DNA from: Chloroflexota bacterium
GTDB lineage: Bacteria > Chloroflexota > FW602-bin22 > JACPRP01
Assembly: GCA_016210495.1 (NCBI GenBank)
Contig: JACQUC010000026.1
Location: forward strand, 1-34,274
DNA: 34,274 bases
Reading direction: 5' to 3'
Both the position numbers and the translations under genes were made by a program. Positions 24,337-32,111 of this stretch are shown one piece after another. Within the stretch, counting starts at the first letter, position 1; every line of letters starts with the position of its first letter. The notes below the pieces were generated by a model, which did no database searches, was not told where the DNA came from, and saw only the letters and a list, made by a program, of their open reading frames with translations.

Positions 24337-24491
24337 GTAGGGGCGAACGGCGTTCGCCCGTGCGGTCTCTCGATCTGACAGACACGCCCGTTCCGTGTGC
24401 AAAACGTCGCTCCGATGCCCCCTTATCGGTACACATGTCAAATTCTCATACCTACGTGCCAACGCTGAGGGCGAACGCCGTTCGCCCCTAC
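24337..24491. repeat. Inverted pair of a self-complementary 22-bp repeat
   Basis: GTAGGGGCGAACGGCGTTCG and two further bases (24337-24358) recur as their exact reverse complement at 24470-24491. Each copy is itself palindromic (GGGCGAACG/CGTTCGCCC). About 111 bases with no ORF lie between them. The pair fills most of the gap 24276-24572 upstream of the MutL gene, where no other gene is seen. It could be a small non-autonomous mobile unit or a fold-back transcript element. Confidence 0.7.
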
Positions 24492-24572
24492 GCTACCTAC
24501 GTCTTCAGCACGTGTCCTCCAAATCGGCCTTTACCTTAAGTTGATGCCTGTACGGCCAAGGTTTTCTCGCCC

Positions 24573-25889
24573 CTACCTAGGGAGCCAGGACCCGGCCAAC
24601 CTGCCAATGGCCTGGACTGCCGATTCCAACTGTGCACGAAGAGATGAGCCATCCGAGTCGTCCATCGTGCCAGAGAAGGTCAGGAAGAGAAGCAACACAA
24701 CCAGCAAGAGCAGAATCAGATCCATGATGAGCCGCCGGGTCCCGCTCGAGGGTTTCGCTTGGGGCACACGATTGGGGACTGGCTTCGTTCGCTCGACCGC
24801 GAAGCTGTCCCACGACGAGGCCGTGACGCCGGCAAAGACGGCGCCAGCACTCTCGAACGCCTGTTGTGGCGACAAGGGGCGAGAGGACGTCGTCCGCCTG
24901 CCGCGGGCGAATGAGCGGGCAAGGGCAATGCCTTCCTCGCGCCCTATTCTCGCCTGAAGCGTTGCGCCGAACTCGGCTGGGGCGGACGCGACGTCGGCGA
25001 CGACAGGCTCGCGACGCCACATCGAGCCGATAGCCGCGGCGACGCGCTCTGGCGAATCGGCGGAAGACGCCTCTACCAGCCACGCGGGGAGCGAAATCGG
25101 CTCGGCAGGAGAACCCGCACCTGCCTGGGTTTCGTCGACGACGTCCTCAGACGCGAGGCCCCATTCCGTGGTGGCAGGTTCCTCGGGTGGCAAGAAAACG
25201 AGCGGCGTCTCGACATCTTGCTGAAGGTTGACGGCGGCCACGCTAGACTCCCGTTCGATGAGAAGCGGCTCCTCGAGTTGGATTGTAGAGGTAGACGGAA
25301 CCACGAGCTCCGTGCTGGATTCGGCGGGAACTAGCGGCGTAGTGTCGACGGAAGCGGCCAAGTGAACGTCGGGATATGGCCGTGTCCACTTCTCGTCCAG
25401 AATGATTTCCTCGACGAGCGCGGCTTCGTCGACCTCCTCAATCTCCTCAATCGCAGCTTCATCGATTTCCTCGATGGCGACGATCTCGTCTTCGATCGGA
25501 AAATCAGCGCCCGGCGTCGCCTGGGTATCGGCGGCTTCGATAGGGGGCAGAGGCACGGCTTCGGCCAGCAGGAACGATGGGTCGGCGGCCACCGCAGGCG
25601 ATTGGGCACCGAGCTTCTCGTCCGGTGCCACCAAAGGAAGAACGGACCCGCCGAAGGGGGGCGGGACATCGGATTCCAAGGGCTCATTTTCTTCGTGCAC
25701 GGGGGCCTGAGCAGGGGCTTGCTGGGCCAGGGAAAGGCTAGCACCGCAGAAGTTGCAAAAACGCGCGGTGGACAGGTTGGCGAGTCCGCACGAGGGGCAG
25801 GGCACGTACAATCCAAGTCGCTGGCCACACTCGTTGCAGAATCGGCTGCCCTCGCGATTGGCGACGCCGCAGTTTTGACAGTAAATCAC
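24573..25889 (-). CDS. Double zinc-ribbon protein with a C-terminal membrane anchor
   Basis: About 438 residues. Two zinc ribbons open the protein: CQNCGVANREGSRFCNEC and CPSCGLANLSTARFCNFC, each with C-x2-C-x10-C-x2-C spacing. A long acidic, proline-rich linker (for example AIEEIDEAAIEEIEEVDEAA) follows, and then a single hydrophobic helix near the end (LIMDLILLLLVVLLLFLTFSG), so the ribbons would face the cytoplasm from a tail anchor. GTG 25889 is chosen, not the upstream ATG 25934, because it places MIYCQNCG at the start as is usual for such proteins, and AAGGGGG precedes it. The function is unknown. Confidence 0.75.
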   Translation of the reverse strand: MIYCQNCGVANREGSRFCNECGQRLGLYVPCPSCGLANLSTARFCNFCGASLSLAQQAPAQAPVHEENEPLESDVPPPFGGSVLPLVAPDEKLGAQSPAVAADPSFLLAEAVPLPPIEAADTQATPGADFPIEDEIVAIEEIDEAAIEEIEEVDEAALVEEIILDEKWTRPYPDVHLAASVDTTPLVPAESSTELVVPSTSTIQLEEPLLIERESSVAAVNLQQDVETPLVFLPPEEPATTEWGLASEDVVDETQAGAGSPAEPISLPAWLVEASSADSPERVAAAIGSMWRREPVVADVASAPAEFGATLQARIGREEGIALARSFARGRRTTSSRPLSPQQAFESAGAVFAGVTASSWDSFAVERTKPVPNRVPQAKPSSGTRRLIMDLILLLLVVLLLFLTFSGTMDDSDGSSLRAQLESAVQAIGRLAGSWLPR

Positions 25890-25975
25890 CCGAATTCCCC
25901 CTTTAGCGGCTCTGTGCAGTATAGCACAATCCAAACCCGCATTCCATAGCCCAAAAAGGTGTCTGGGTGGTGGCT

Positions 25976-26224
25976 CTATTCTTGCTCCGGTGGTCGCGCG
26001 ATGCCGGCAGCGATCTGTGCCATGCGGATGACCAAGCGCAGGGCTTCGTTCACCGACTCCTCCGTGGGAAATGCTTGAGCCACATCAGGCGCCAAAACTA
26101 CCGCCTTGGTGCTGGCGCGGTAACGTTCCGCGTACTTGCCGCGCACGCCACCCTTCAGCAGCTTCGACAAATCGTATTCGGGACGCAGATCGTCCTCCGC
26201 CTCAGAAGAAGTCTTGTTTTTCAT
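25976..26224 (-). CDS. Putative antitoxin of a BrnT-type pair
   Basis: The 82-residue protein has a conserved-looking core (EYDLSKLLKGGVRGKYAERY, then VVLAPDVAQAFPTEESVNEALRLVI) that commonly accompanies BrnT toxins. It lacks the classical BrnA ribbon-helix-helix look but has a strand followed by a helix that may dimerise. Its ATG (26224) lies inside the end of the toxin gene with AAGGAAAG upstream, so translation is coupled. This is the usual toxin-first order. Confidence 0.78.
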   Translation of the reverse strand: MKNKTSSEAEDDLRPEYDLSKLLKGGVRGKYAERYRASTKAVVLAPDVAQAFPTEESVNEALRLVIRMAQIAAGIARPPEQE

Positions 26225-26483
26225 ACGCTTTTCTTTCCTTGCGCGTCAACACACGCGCGCTAATGATTCGGATGCGGTCTCCTCGCTCTGTGTATGATAC
26301 GATTAGCAGCCGGCCGCGGCGCGACTGACCGACCACGACGAAACGATATTCTTCAATCGAGTGGTCAGGATCAGGCACCGTGATAGACAGGGGATCGCCA
26401 AAAACCGTCATCGCCTCCTGAAACGACAGGTTATGCCGCGCCAGATTTGAGAGGGCTTTTTTGAGATCCCATTCGAATTCCAC
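26202..26483 (-). CDS. brnT: BrnT family toxin
   Basis: The 93-residue protein has the BrnT layout: FEWDLKKALSNLARHNLSFQEAMTVFGDPLS at the start, EEYRFVVVGQSRRGRLLIVSYTERGDRIRIISAR in the middle and a C-terminal TRKERKAYE helix. BrnT folds like RelE and cleaves RNA to arrest growth. The likely catalytic basic and aromatic residues (R, K and Y in the last third) are present, so the toxin appears functional. The GTG start at 26483 sits in a CACGTG palindrome. The antitoxin gene overlaps its end by 23 bases. Confidence 0.88.
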   Translation of the reverse strand: MEFEWDLKKALSNLARHNLSFQEAMTVFGDPLSITVPDPDHSIEEYRFVVVGQSRRGRLLIVSYTERGDRIRIISARVLTRKERKAYEKQDFF

Positions 26484-26524
26484 GTGTTAAGTATAGCAAA
26501 AGCGACCGGACCGGTCTATCCGTG

Positions 26525-26693
26525 CCCAAAGCCGTATCTGTTCAGAGTTGCCGGCGAGCTGTCATTCTGAGCGAAGCGCAGCGTAGCGAAGAATCCGCCT
26601 GAGGCGGACCCTTCGCTACGCTCTCCGAAGGAGTCCGGAGTCCTTCGGACAGGGTGACAGTTTGACCAGAGTCTGAACAAGTACCCAAAGCCG
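26525..26693. repeat. MITE-like palindromic unit with flanking direct repeats
   Basis: A 10-bp direct repeat CCCAAAGCCG (26525-26534 and 26684-26693) brackets the unit. Exactly four bases inside each copy sit inverted arms TGTTCAG (26539-26545) and CTGAACA (26673-26679). The interior holds TGTCA/TGACA (26560, 26655), AGCGTAGCGAAG/CTTCGCTACGCT (26580-26591, 26611-26622) and smaller hairpins. The TGTCATTCTGAGCGAAG core is a common dispersed intergenic sequence in environmental bacteria. It fills most of the gap 26484-26794 between brnT and the sirtuin, which has no gene. Confidence 0.65.
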
Positions 26694-26794
26694 GACCCAC
26701 GTTGACCCGGGCCTTGACACTCAGGCCAGCCGAGTAGTAGAGTCAAGGAAAGCTATCTGTCATTTACGTCAAGAGGTAGCTACGGAGGCTTGCC

Positions 26795-27577
26795 GTGGAA
26801 ACTGAGCACGCACCGAGACCAGTCGACACGCTAGTCGACCTCGTCGTCCGATCCCATCGCATCGTCGTGTTTACCGGTGCCGGTATCAGCACCGAATCGG
26901 GCATTCCTGACTTCCGCAGTCCGGGTGGTATCTGGGATAGGTACACGCCGGTGCAGTACCAGGATTTCCTGGCCTCTGAAGAGAGGAGGCGCTACTATTG
27001 GAGGATGCACCGGGAGCTGTACCAGCAGGTGCGTGCGGCGCAGCCGAACGAAGCGCACCTGGCCATCGCCACACTGGACAGAATGGGGAAGCTGGACTGC
27101 GTGGTCACGCAGAACGTGGATTTCCTGCACCAGCGGGCGGGGGTGCCGGAAGAAAAGGTGATCGAAATCCACGGTACGGTCAAGTATGTGAACTGCCTCG
27201 GATGTGCCCAAAGATACGAAAGGGAGGCGATCGAGAAGGTGCTGGAGCGGGGTGTGGAAGTGCCGCGCTGCGAGGCTTGCGCGGGCATCTTGAAGCCGGC
27301 GACGATCGCCTTCGGGCAGGCTATGCCGGAGCAGGAGACGAACGAGGCGATTCGGCGGGCACGAGCCTGTGATCTCTTCATCGTCATCGGCTCTTCGCTG
27401 GTCGTCTATCCGGCAGCGGATATGCCTATCTATGCCAAAGAGGCCGAGGCCGCGCTGGCCATAGTCAACATGACCAGGACCCCGCTAGACGGGTACGCGG
27501 ACGCGGTGGTGTGCGGAAAAGCCGGCCCGATCATGGCCGAGGTTGTGGCTCGGGTGAAGGACAAGCTCTTCGGATGA
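26795..27577 (+). CDS. Sirtuin, NAD-dependent protein deacylase
   Basis: This 260-residue class III sirtuin removes acyl groups from lysines using NAD. The NAD-binding GAGISTESGIPDFRS spans 28-42, TQNVDFLHQRAG follows near 105-116, and the catalytic base is H126 (EIHGT). The structural zinc is held by C134, C137, C159 and C162. GSSLVVYPA near 210 closes the NAD site. All key residues are present. The GTG start is preceded by CGGAGG. The stop overlaps the start of a CPBP protease gene (ATGA), so the two form an operon. Confidence 0.95.
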   Translation: METEHAPRPVDTLVDLVVRSHRIVVFTGAGISTESGIPDFRSPGGIWDRYTPVQYQDFLASEERRRYYWRMHRELYQQVRAAQPNEAHLAIATLDRMGKLDCVVTQNVDFLHQRAGVPEEKVIEIHGTVKYVNCLGCAQRYEREAIEKVLERGVEVPRCEACAGILKPATIAFGQAMPEQETNEAIRRARACDLFIVIGSSLVVYPAADMPIYAKEAEAALAIVNMTRTPLDGYADAVVCGKAGPIMAEVVARVKDKLFG

Positions 27578-28539
27578 GCGGCAATGGACCGGGCGGCTGG
27601 CGAAACCTCGTCTTCAAGGCCGGCCGCGTGCGGCCGACACTGCGGGCGCTGGTGTTTCTGCCGGCCCTTGGCGGCGCAGGGCTTGGCATCGGCTTGCTTG
27701 TGTTGATGGCGCTGGGGGTGTTGGGGACACAGCCGCTTGCGGCGAGCGCGTTTCCAAGCGAGCGCGTGATCGAGGCGGGCGGGCCGCCGACGCTGATTTT
27801 GCCGGTCGCCGCTCTCCTGTTTTACCTCGTTCTTGTTCTGTTGGGAACGTTGGCGTTTCGCAGGCTATTGGACGGCCGCAGCTTCACCAGTCTGGGATTC
27901 CATCGCGCACGAGGTTGGCTGGCCGACACGCTCTTTGGACTGGTTCTGGGCCTGGCGTTAATGTCGCTGATCACCGCCGCCGAGTGGGGGATGGGATGGC
28001 TCCAGATCAGGGGATTCGTTTGGGAGACGAGGCCCGCAGCGGTGGTGTGGCTGAGCCTTGGCTACTCGCTGTGGCAGTTCGTCGTCGTGGCGATCAACGA
28101 GGAGACGATGAGCCGCGGCTACATCCTCCAGAATCTCGAGGAGGATTGGGGCGTGAAGGTGGCGGTGGTGAGCTCGTCGGTTGTCTTTGGACTTCTGCAC
28201 AGCGCTAACCCCAACGTGTCGGCGCTGGCGCTGTTCAATCTGTTCGTCGCCGGCCTGCTCTTCGCCTACGGCTACACCGCCACGCGCCAGCTCTGGCTGC
28301 CGATCGCGCTGCATTTCTCGTGGAACTTCTTTCAGGGGCCGGTTTTCGGCTTCCCGGTCAGCGGCGGGGCGGGACAGGGGTTGCTGGTGACGAGTGTGAA
28401 TGGGCCGGATCTCATCACGGGCGGCGCGTTCGGGCCGGAGGGCGGGCTGATTGGGCTCGGGGCAATGGTGGTGGGGATCGGGGCGATATGGGGGTGGGGG
28501 ATGAGAGGGCACAGAGGGTTGGAGGGCTCGACGACTTAA
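27574..28539 (+). CDS. CPBP family intramembrane metalloprotease
   Basis: The 321-residue polytopic protein carries the CPBP (Abi/CAAX) signature: EETMSRGYI with the glutamate pair near residue 176, FGLLHSANPN, and LHFSWNFFQG near 250 supply the E, H and H/N metal-site residues. Several hydrophobic helices flank them. Members cleave substrates within the membrane or act in bacteriocin immunity. ATG 27574 overlaps the sirtuin stop and is preferred over an upstream frame lying wholly inside the sirtuin gene. The last ~40 residues are glycine-rich and hydrophobic. Confidence 0.88.
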   Translation: MSGNGPGGWRNLVFKAGRVRPTLRALVFLPALGGAGLGIGLLVLMALGVLGTQPLAASAFPSERVIEAGGPPTLILPVAALLFYLVLVLLGTLAFRRLLDGRSFTSLGFHRARGWLADTLFGLVLGLALMSLITAAEWGMGWLQIRGFVWETRPAAVVWLSLGYSLWQFVVVAINEETMSRGYILQNLEEDWGVKVAVVSSSVVFGLLHSANPNVSALALFNLFVAGLLFAYGYTATRQLWLPIALHFSWNFFQGPVFGFPVSGGAGQGLLVTSVNGPDLITGGAFGPEGGLIGLGAMVVGIGAIWGWGMRGHRGLEGSTT

Positions 28540-28593
28540 TCTCGCCTACCAGTCTGCTCTAGAATACCCCGCTTGACCAGATCGATAAGGTGG

Positions 28594-28938
28594 TCATAGT
28601 TCAACGATCAGGCGTTGGCCGTGGTCGAAAGTCACCTTGAAGTGGCTGATGGTGGGCAACCCGACCAGGTACTCATCACCCAAGGCAATGATAAGAGCAT
28701 CGATTTCCCCAGGTTGGTCGAGAAGCTCCACGCTCCCCAGATAAACCGGTACGCGGACAATCTGGCCACTGGCGGTTCTCACTCGTCGAACATAGTGAGG
28801 TGGAGGAAGGGTTTCGATAAAGGATTCGGGAATAGCCAAATGCCCATCAAAACCAGTATCGACTACGGCAAACTCCTCGCCGTCAACGCCTTGCACGGCA
28901 AAATGGATGCGCAGACTGGGGTAGGGGGCAGTACTCAC
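28594..28938 (-). CDS. Retropepsin-like (clan AA) aspartic protease
   Basis: The 114-residue single-lobe protein would work as a homodimer. The catalytic triad is D27-T28-G29 in VVDTGFDGHLAIP, and a second hydrophobic-hydrophobic-glycine strand appears as YLVGLPTISHF near 95, as in retropepsins. The GTG start overlaps the preceding stop (GTGA), so it is coupled with the small upstream gene. Such solitary bacterial retropepsins are of unknown biological role. It converges with the CPBP gene; 28540-28593 has no clear terminator. Confidence 0.82.
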   Translation of the reverse strand: MSTAPYPSLRIHFAVQGVDGEEFAVVDTGFDGHLAIPESFIETLPPPHYVRRVRTASGQIVRVPVYLGSVELLDQPGEIDALIIALGDEYLVGLPTISHFKVTFDHGQRLIVEL

Positions 28939-29195
28939 AGACTTGGCCTGCGCCAGCGAATCTCGGCCTCGCGCCCGATTCGCCTAACGGCAAAACTCCC
29001 TGGGCCAAACTGATCGCGAGCTTGCTTGGCGACTACAAGTTCGTCTGTGCCTCGGATCAGGCGGCCATCATCGCTTATGGCGACGAACTCGCCTGTGTGC
29101 TCTGGTTCCAATCCCTTGCCGTAACGCTGATAGAGGTAGTCGTCTTGTCGCGCTCGGTTGACTACCCACTCGCGAACCTTTTGTCTCTTCGGCAT
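28935..29195 (-). CDS. Small protein encoded with the retropepsin-like gene
   Basis: The 86-residue basic protein contains EHTGEFVAISDDGRLIRGTDELVVAKQARDQFG, a beta-hairpin plus helix pattern that often precedes bacterial clan AA protease genes. The position of this gene, overlapping the protease by four bases, fits a fixed two-gene module, possibly of the toxin-antitoxin or regulator-protease kind; this is inference. ATG 29195 has GGGGAGG nine bases upstream. Between it and the selenoprotein gene (29196-29343) nothing is seen. Confidence 0.7.
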   Translation of the reverse strand: MPKRQKVREWVVNRARQDDYLYQRYGKGLEPEHTGEFVAISDDGRLIRGTDELVVAKQARDQFGPGSFAVRRIGREAEIRWRRPSL

Positions 29196-29343
29196 CGTAT
29201 TTCACCTCCCCTCTTGGGCAATAACAGTATACCAGATTTTGGGCCGGCATTCAGGAAGCTAGCTATGGCGCGAGATGTTCGAGGTGAATAGACGCGCTAA
29301 CGGCCTTTTCCACGCACGGCTTGAAGATATGGACAGATTTTGG

Positions 29344-30039
29344 TCACCGACTTCGCCCAAACACCGCATCCAAGTCGCGCTGCGCTTTTGAACCGGCTCG
29401 ATCAAACACTCGGCGGTGGGCTTCCTGATAGGTATCTCGTAAGCTTAGCCGCTCCGAATACCCTAGTGACACTCGCTCACCCCGAGTTCGCCTCTCGTCC
29501 ATCTTCGCAAGCTCCCCCAGCACATCGCGAATCTCTTGAGGAAGTGTCCATTGGGAACGATAGACGATGCGGCCCTCCTGGTCGACGACGTAAACCATAT
29601 TGGGCAGCGTGCCGTATGCTCGGTGGATTTCGCCGTCCAGGCCGTCCACGATGATGGGCATCTCAATTCCTTCTTCACGTCTGCAATCAGCCGCGTAGCT
29701 GAGCTTCTGATCGTAGGAGGTGTGGTGAGAGTAGTTCTCCGCGGGATGGGCCTCGCGGGTGTATACGGTGAAGAACTGGAAGCCTCTGGGACCGAACTCC
29801 TGCCTTAGTTGCTCGAGCGACGGAGCCTCCGCGCAGAAGGGTGGTCAGGTGATCGAGCCAAACTCCAGGATAACATGGGCTTTTCCCAGGAAATCCGAGA
29901 GGCGAATAACCTCGCCTTCCAAGGCACGCCCGGCGAAATCGGGAGCGCGCGTCCCGACGCGAGGACCATCTCGAAATACGTCGACGGCGCTGGAACGATG
30001 GAAGCTTGGGTAGTTGTAAGTTTCGGCGTCAGTTGACAT
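29344..30039 (-). CDS. Deiodinase-like selenoprotein with in-frame TGA (Sec65)
   Basis: Read through one TGA (29845-29847), this is a 231-residue thioredoxin-fold protein; without read-through it appears as two fragments in the same frame. The TGA falls in EFGSIT-U-PPFCAEAPSLEQ, which matches the active site of iodothyronine deiodinases (GSCT-U-PPF), where selenocysteine is catalytic. Downstream text also fits the family: VYTREAHPAENY, MPIIVDGLDGEIHRAYGTLPNMVYVVDQEGRIVYR. I checked every codon between the two parts and found no other stop. ATG 30039 has AAAGGAG seven bases upstream. The residue two before Sec is Ile, not the Cys of animal deiodinases, while C69 lies four after it. Substrate unknown; peroxide, disulfide or halogenated aromatics are possible. 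Confidence 0.85.
29817..29847 (-). promoter_or_regulatory. UGA codon with bacterial SECIS-like hairpin
   Basis: Ten bases after the UGA, the message can pair GCG-CGGA (29834-29828) with TCCG-CGC, leaving one bulged U (29820) and an apical loop GGC. A short stem about 11 nt past UGA, a bulged U and guanines in the loop are the features SelB recognises in bacterial SECIS elements, although here the bulge is on the 3' side. Confidence 0.6.
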
Positions 30040-30134
30040 GTGCGTCTCCTTTCAAATGCCTGCTTGCCAAGTGCGGGCGAATTGCTTGAACACAGCCCAG
30101 GCCAGCCAAGCTAAATCGCCTTGATCAAGCACTC

Positions 30135-30164
30135 GTGGCCGTTTGCCGGCTGATATCCGGCCAC
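30135..30164. terminator. Hairpin between the VanW and selenoprotein genes
   Basis: GTGGCCG (30135-30141) pairs with CGGCCAC (30158-30164) around a 16-base loop, 25 bases past the VanW stop. There is no T tract, so it may weaken rather than end transcription into the selenoprotein gene. Confidence 0.35.
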
Positions 30165-30188
30165 GGCTCGGCCAAGGATGTTGCTGAA

Positions 30189-32048
30189 TCAGCGCTGAAC
30201 GGTTTGCCTGGTGCCAACGCGAATCACGTTTCGCGAAGGCTGGTAATCACTGATCAGGCGCAGCGTCCGAACAGCATTATTCTCCGTCACCGACCGTACG
30301 ATAGTCGATTTGAAGCCATCCTGCGCCTCCTCGACCCACAGGCTCTTCCCCACATCCAGGTTCGGGTCTTCTTCTTTTACCGCATCGGTGACTGTCTTGA
30401 CTACGCTCTCGATAGTAGGCCCTGAAACCTTCACCGACCAGGTAGGCTTGGTGCCATACAGCGAGAAGGTGACGTTGCTGCCATCCGTTTTTGACTGAAT
30501 CAGGAGCGGGTGGGAAGTGGTATTCTTGAACTTGAAGTCGAGGTAAGGCGCATCTACCGTCGTGTCCAGACCTTGCAAGCCTTTCGGTGCACTGCCGTAC
30601 TTGGGAATCCAGTAAGCGTGCGCATATCGCTCTTCGATCTGGTAGCCGGGCCAGAAGACTGCTTGGAACAGAGTAGTCGACACCTGGCAAATGCCTCCGG
30701 CCTCGGCGGGCACGGTGCGTGGATTGCCGTCGCGCAGCTCGATTCCCCACGCCGTCTTGAAGCCGGCATCCAAGGTAGTAGGGCCAAGCTCGTTATTAAA
30801 TGAGAAGATCTCGCCAGGGGCGACGACAACTCCGTTCAGGCGCTTTGCCGCCAGCTCTACGTTGTGCTTCCTCTCCGGAATCGAGCCGGCGTAGGTGGTC
30901 GAAGCGGTTTCTACCAATTCTTTGATGCCCAGCTTGCCAGCGTCAGCAGATGCGATAGTGGGCCTGGTGATGGAAACCGGCAGGATGACGACCCGTTGAT
31001 CTGTTTTGGCCTGGACCTTTACCAGGTCCACGGCCGTGTCAATCTCCAGTTGGCGGCCATCAATGCTTTCTCGTAGCGGGGTCAGCCTGCCCGCACCATA
31101 GTTAAACCGCGCATCACGAGGCTTGCGGTCGATTTCCCTGGCAACCCGTTTCAGCAGGCCGCGCACCTTTTCGTCCGACAAGCCAGCGACAAGAACAACT
31201 TCACCCTGGCGGTTTTTCTCCTCGTCGACCGCAATCATAGACTTGATGTCTTCGCGCTGCAGAACCCAACTGCGCCCCTGGTAGCTGAGAGAAATGGGAG
31301 CCGATAGCATTTTCTCCGCGTCGACGCTGGCTTGCTGTGCGGCAGCGTCACCTACCCTGGGTGAGGTTTCCTCGACGGGAATGTCCACGGTGCCATCGGA
31401 AAGAGTCACTAACGTCTCCCGCAAGCGCTCCGCCAGCTCCGCCGTGTCGACCTTGCGTCCAACCTTTGACGGCACGAGGTCAACGCGCATGTCCGGCCGA
31501 ATGATCAACCGGGCGTCCGCGGGCGGTTGATCTATCTGTCTGACCAGGGCACTTAGAAACGCATTTTGCCGGATCGCGTCGACTGCCAGCAAGGGCTGCA
31601 CCGACACGTTTCCGTTTCTCCACATGGCCAATTGATTGAACAGACGCTGCACAGGATTGCCCTCACGTCCGATGGCAAGAACCGACGCAGCGGTGCGAGC
31701 AGCATCGAAGGTGAGACCGATCTCGAAAGGCGTTGCCCTCCAATCGCGCTCCAAATAGCGCAGAGTCAACGGTTCGCCGGCATATAGCTCGAATCTCTCC
31801 CGAAGGCGTGCGCGCACGACCGGTTCGGTATCTGCGCTAAGGTCAATCCCCATCGCGTGAACGCCCTGGTAAACTCGGCCCGGAGAAAGCCAGTCAAACG
31901 TGGAGGCGGCCTCTGTGACTGGGAGCACCACGACGAGAACAAGAATCACTAAGGCGAGAAGTACGCTTCGTCGATGCCTACTGTCGAGCGTGTATCCCTT
32001 ACGGGACAAGTTGCGTTCCGTTTGGGCCACGTGTCCTGTGTGTGTCAC
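30189..32048 (-). CDS. VanW family protein with an N-terminal membrane segment
   Basis: 619 residues. One hydrophobic helix (about 28-44, LLALVILVLVVVLPV) exports or anchors the protein. Two repeats of the peptidoglycan-binding-4 kind follow (GVHAMGIDLSADTEPVVRARL and TLRYLERDWRATPFEIGLTFD). The VanW domain occupies roughly 385-520 with NVELAAKRLNGVVVAPGEIF and GGICQVSTTLFQAVFWPGY, its most conserved stretch. The C-terminal ~80 residues resemble a small G5-like strand repeat. The family acts at the cell wall, though its biochemical role is uncertain. GTG 32048 has GGAGGAA upstream. Vancomycin resistance should not be assumed from the name. Confidence 0.9.
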   Translation of the reverse strand: MTHTGHVAQTERNLSRKGYTLDSRHRRSVLLALVILVLVVVLPVTEAASTFDWLSPGRVYQGVHAMGIDLSADTEPVVRARLRERFELYAGEPLTLRYLERDWRATPFEIGLTFDAARTAASVLAIGREGNPVQRLFNQLAMWRNGNVSVQPLLAVDAIRQNAFLSALVRQIDQPPADARLIIRPDMRVDLVPSKVGRKVDTAELAERLRETLVTLSDGTVDIPVEETSPRVGDAAAQQASVDAEKMLSAPISLSYQGRSWVLQREDIKSMIAVDEEKNRQGEVVLVAGLSDEKVRGLLKRVAREIDRKPRDARFNYGAGRLTPLRESIDGRQLEIDTAVDLVKVQAKTDQRVVILPVSITRPTIASADAGKLGIKELVETASTTYAGSIPERKHNVELAAKRLNGVVVAPGEIFSFNNELGPTTLDAGFKTAWGIELRDGNPRTVPAEAGGICQVSTTLFQAVFWPGYQIEERYAHAYWIPKYGSAPKGLQGLDTTVDAPYLDFKFKNTTSHPLLIQSKTDGSNVTFSLYGTKPTWSVKVSGPTIESVVKTVTDAVKEEDPNLDVGKSLWVEEAQDGFKSTIVRSVTENNAVRTLRLISDYQPSRNVIRVGTRQTVQR

Positions 32049-32111
32049 GTGCTTCCTCCACGTCCTGAAACGGGTGCTACATCTCGGCCTGCTGCTACTC
32101 CCGTGCCATAG

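Noticed and set aside
30189..32048. Vancomycin resistance determinant
   Set aside because: VanW proteins are widespread cell-wall-associated proteins; no vanA/H/X-type genes are present.
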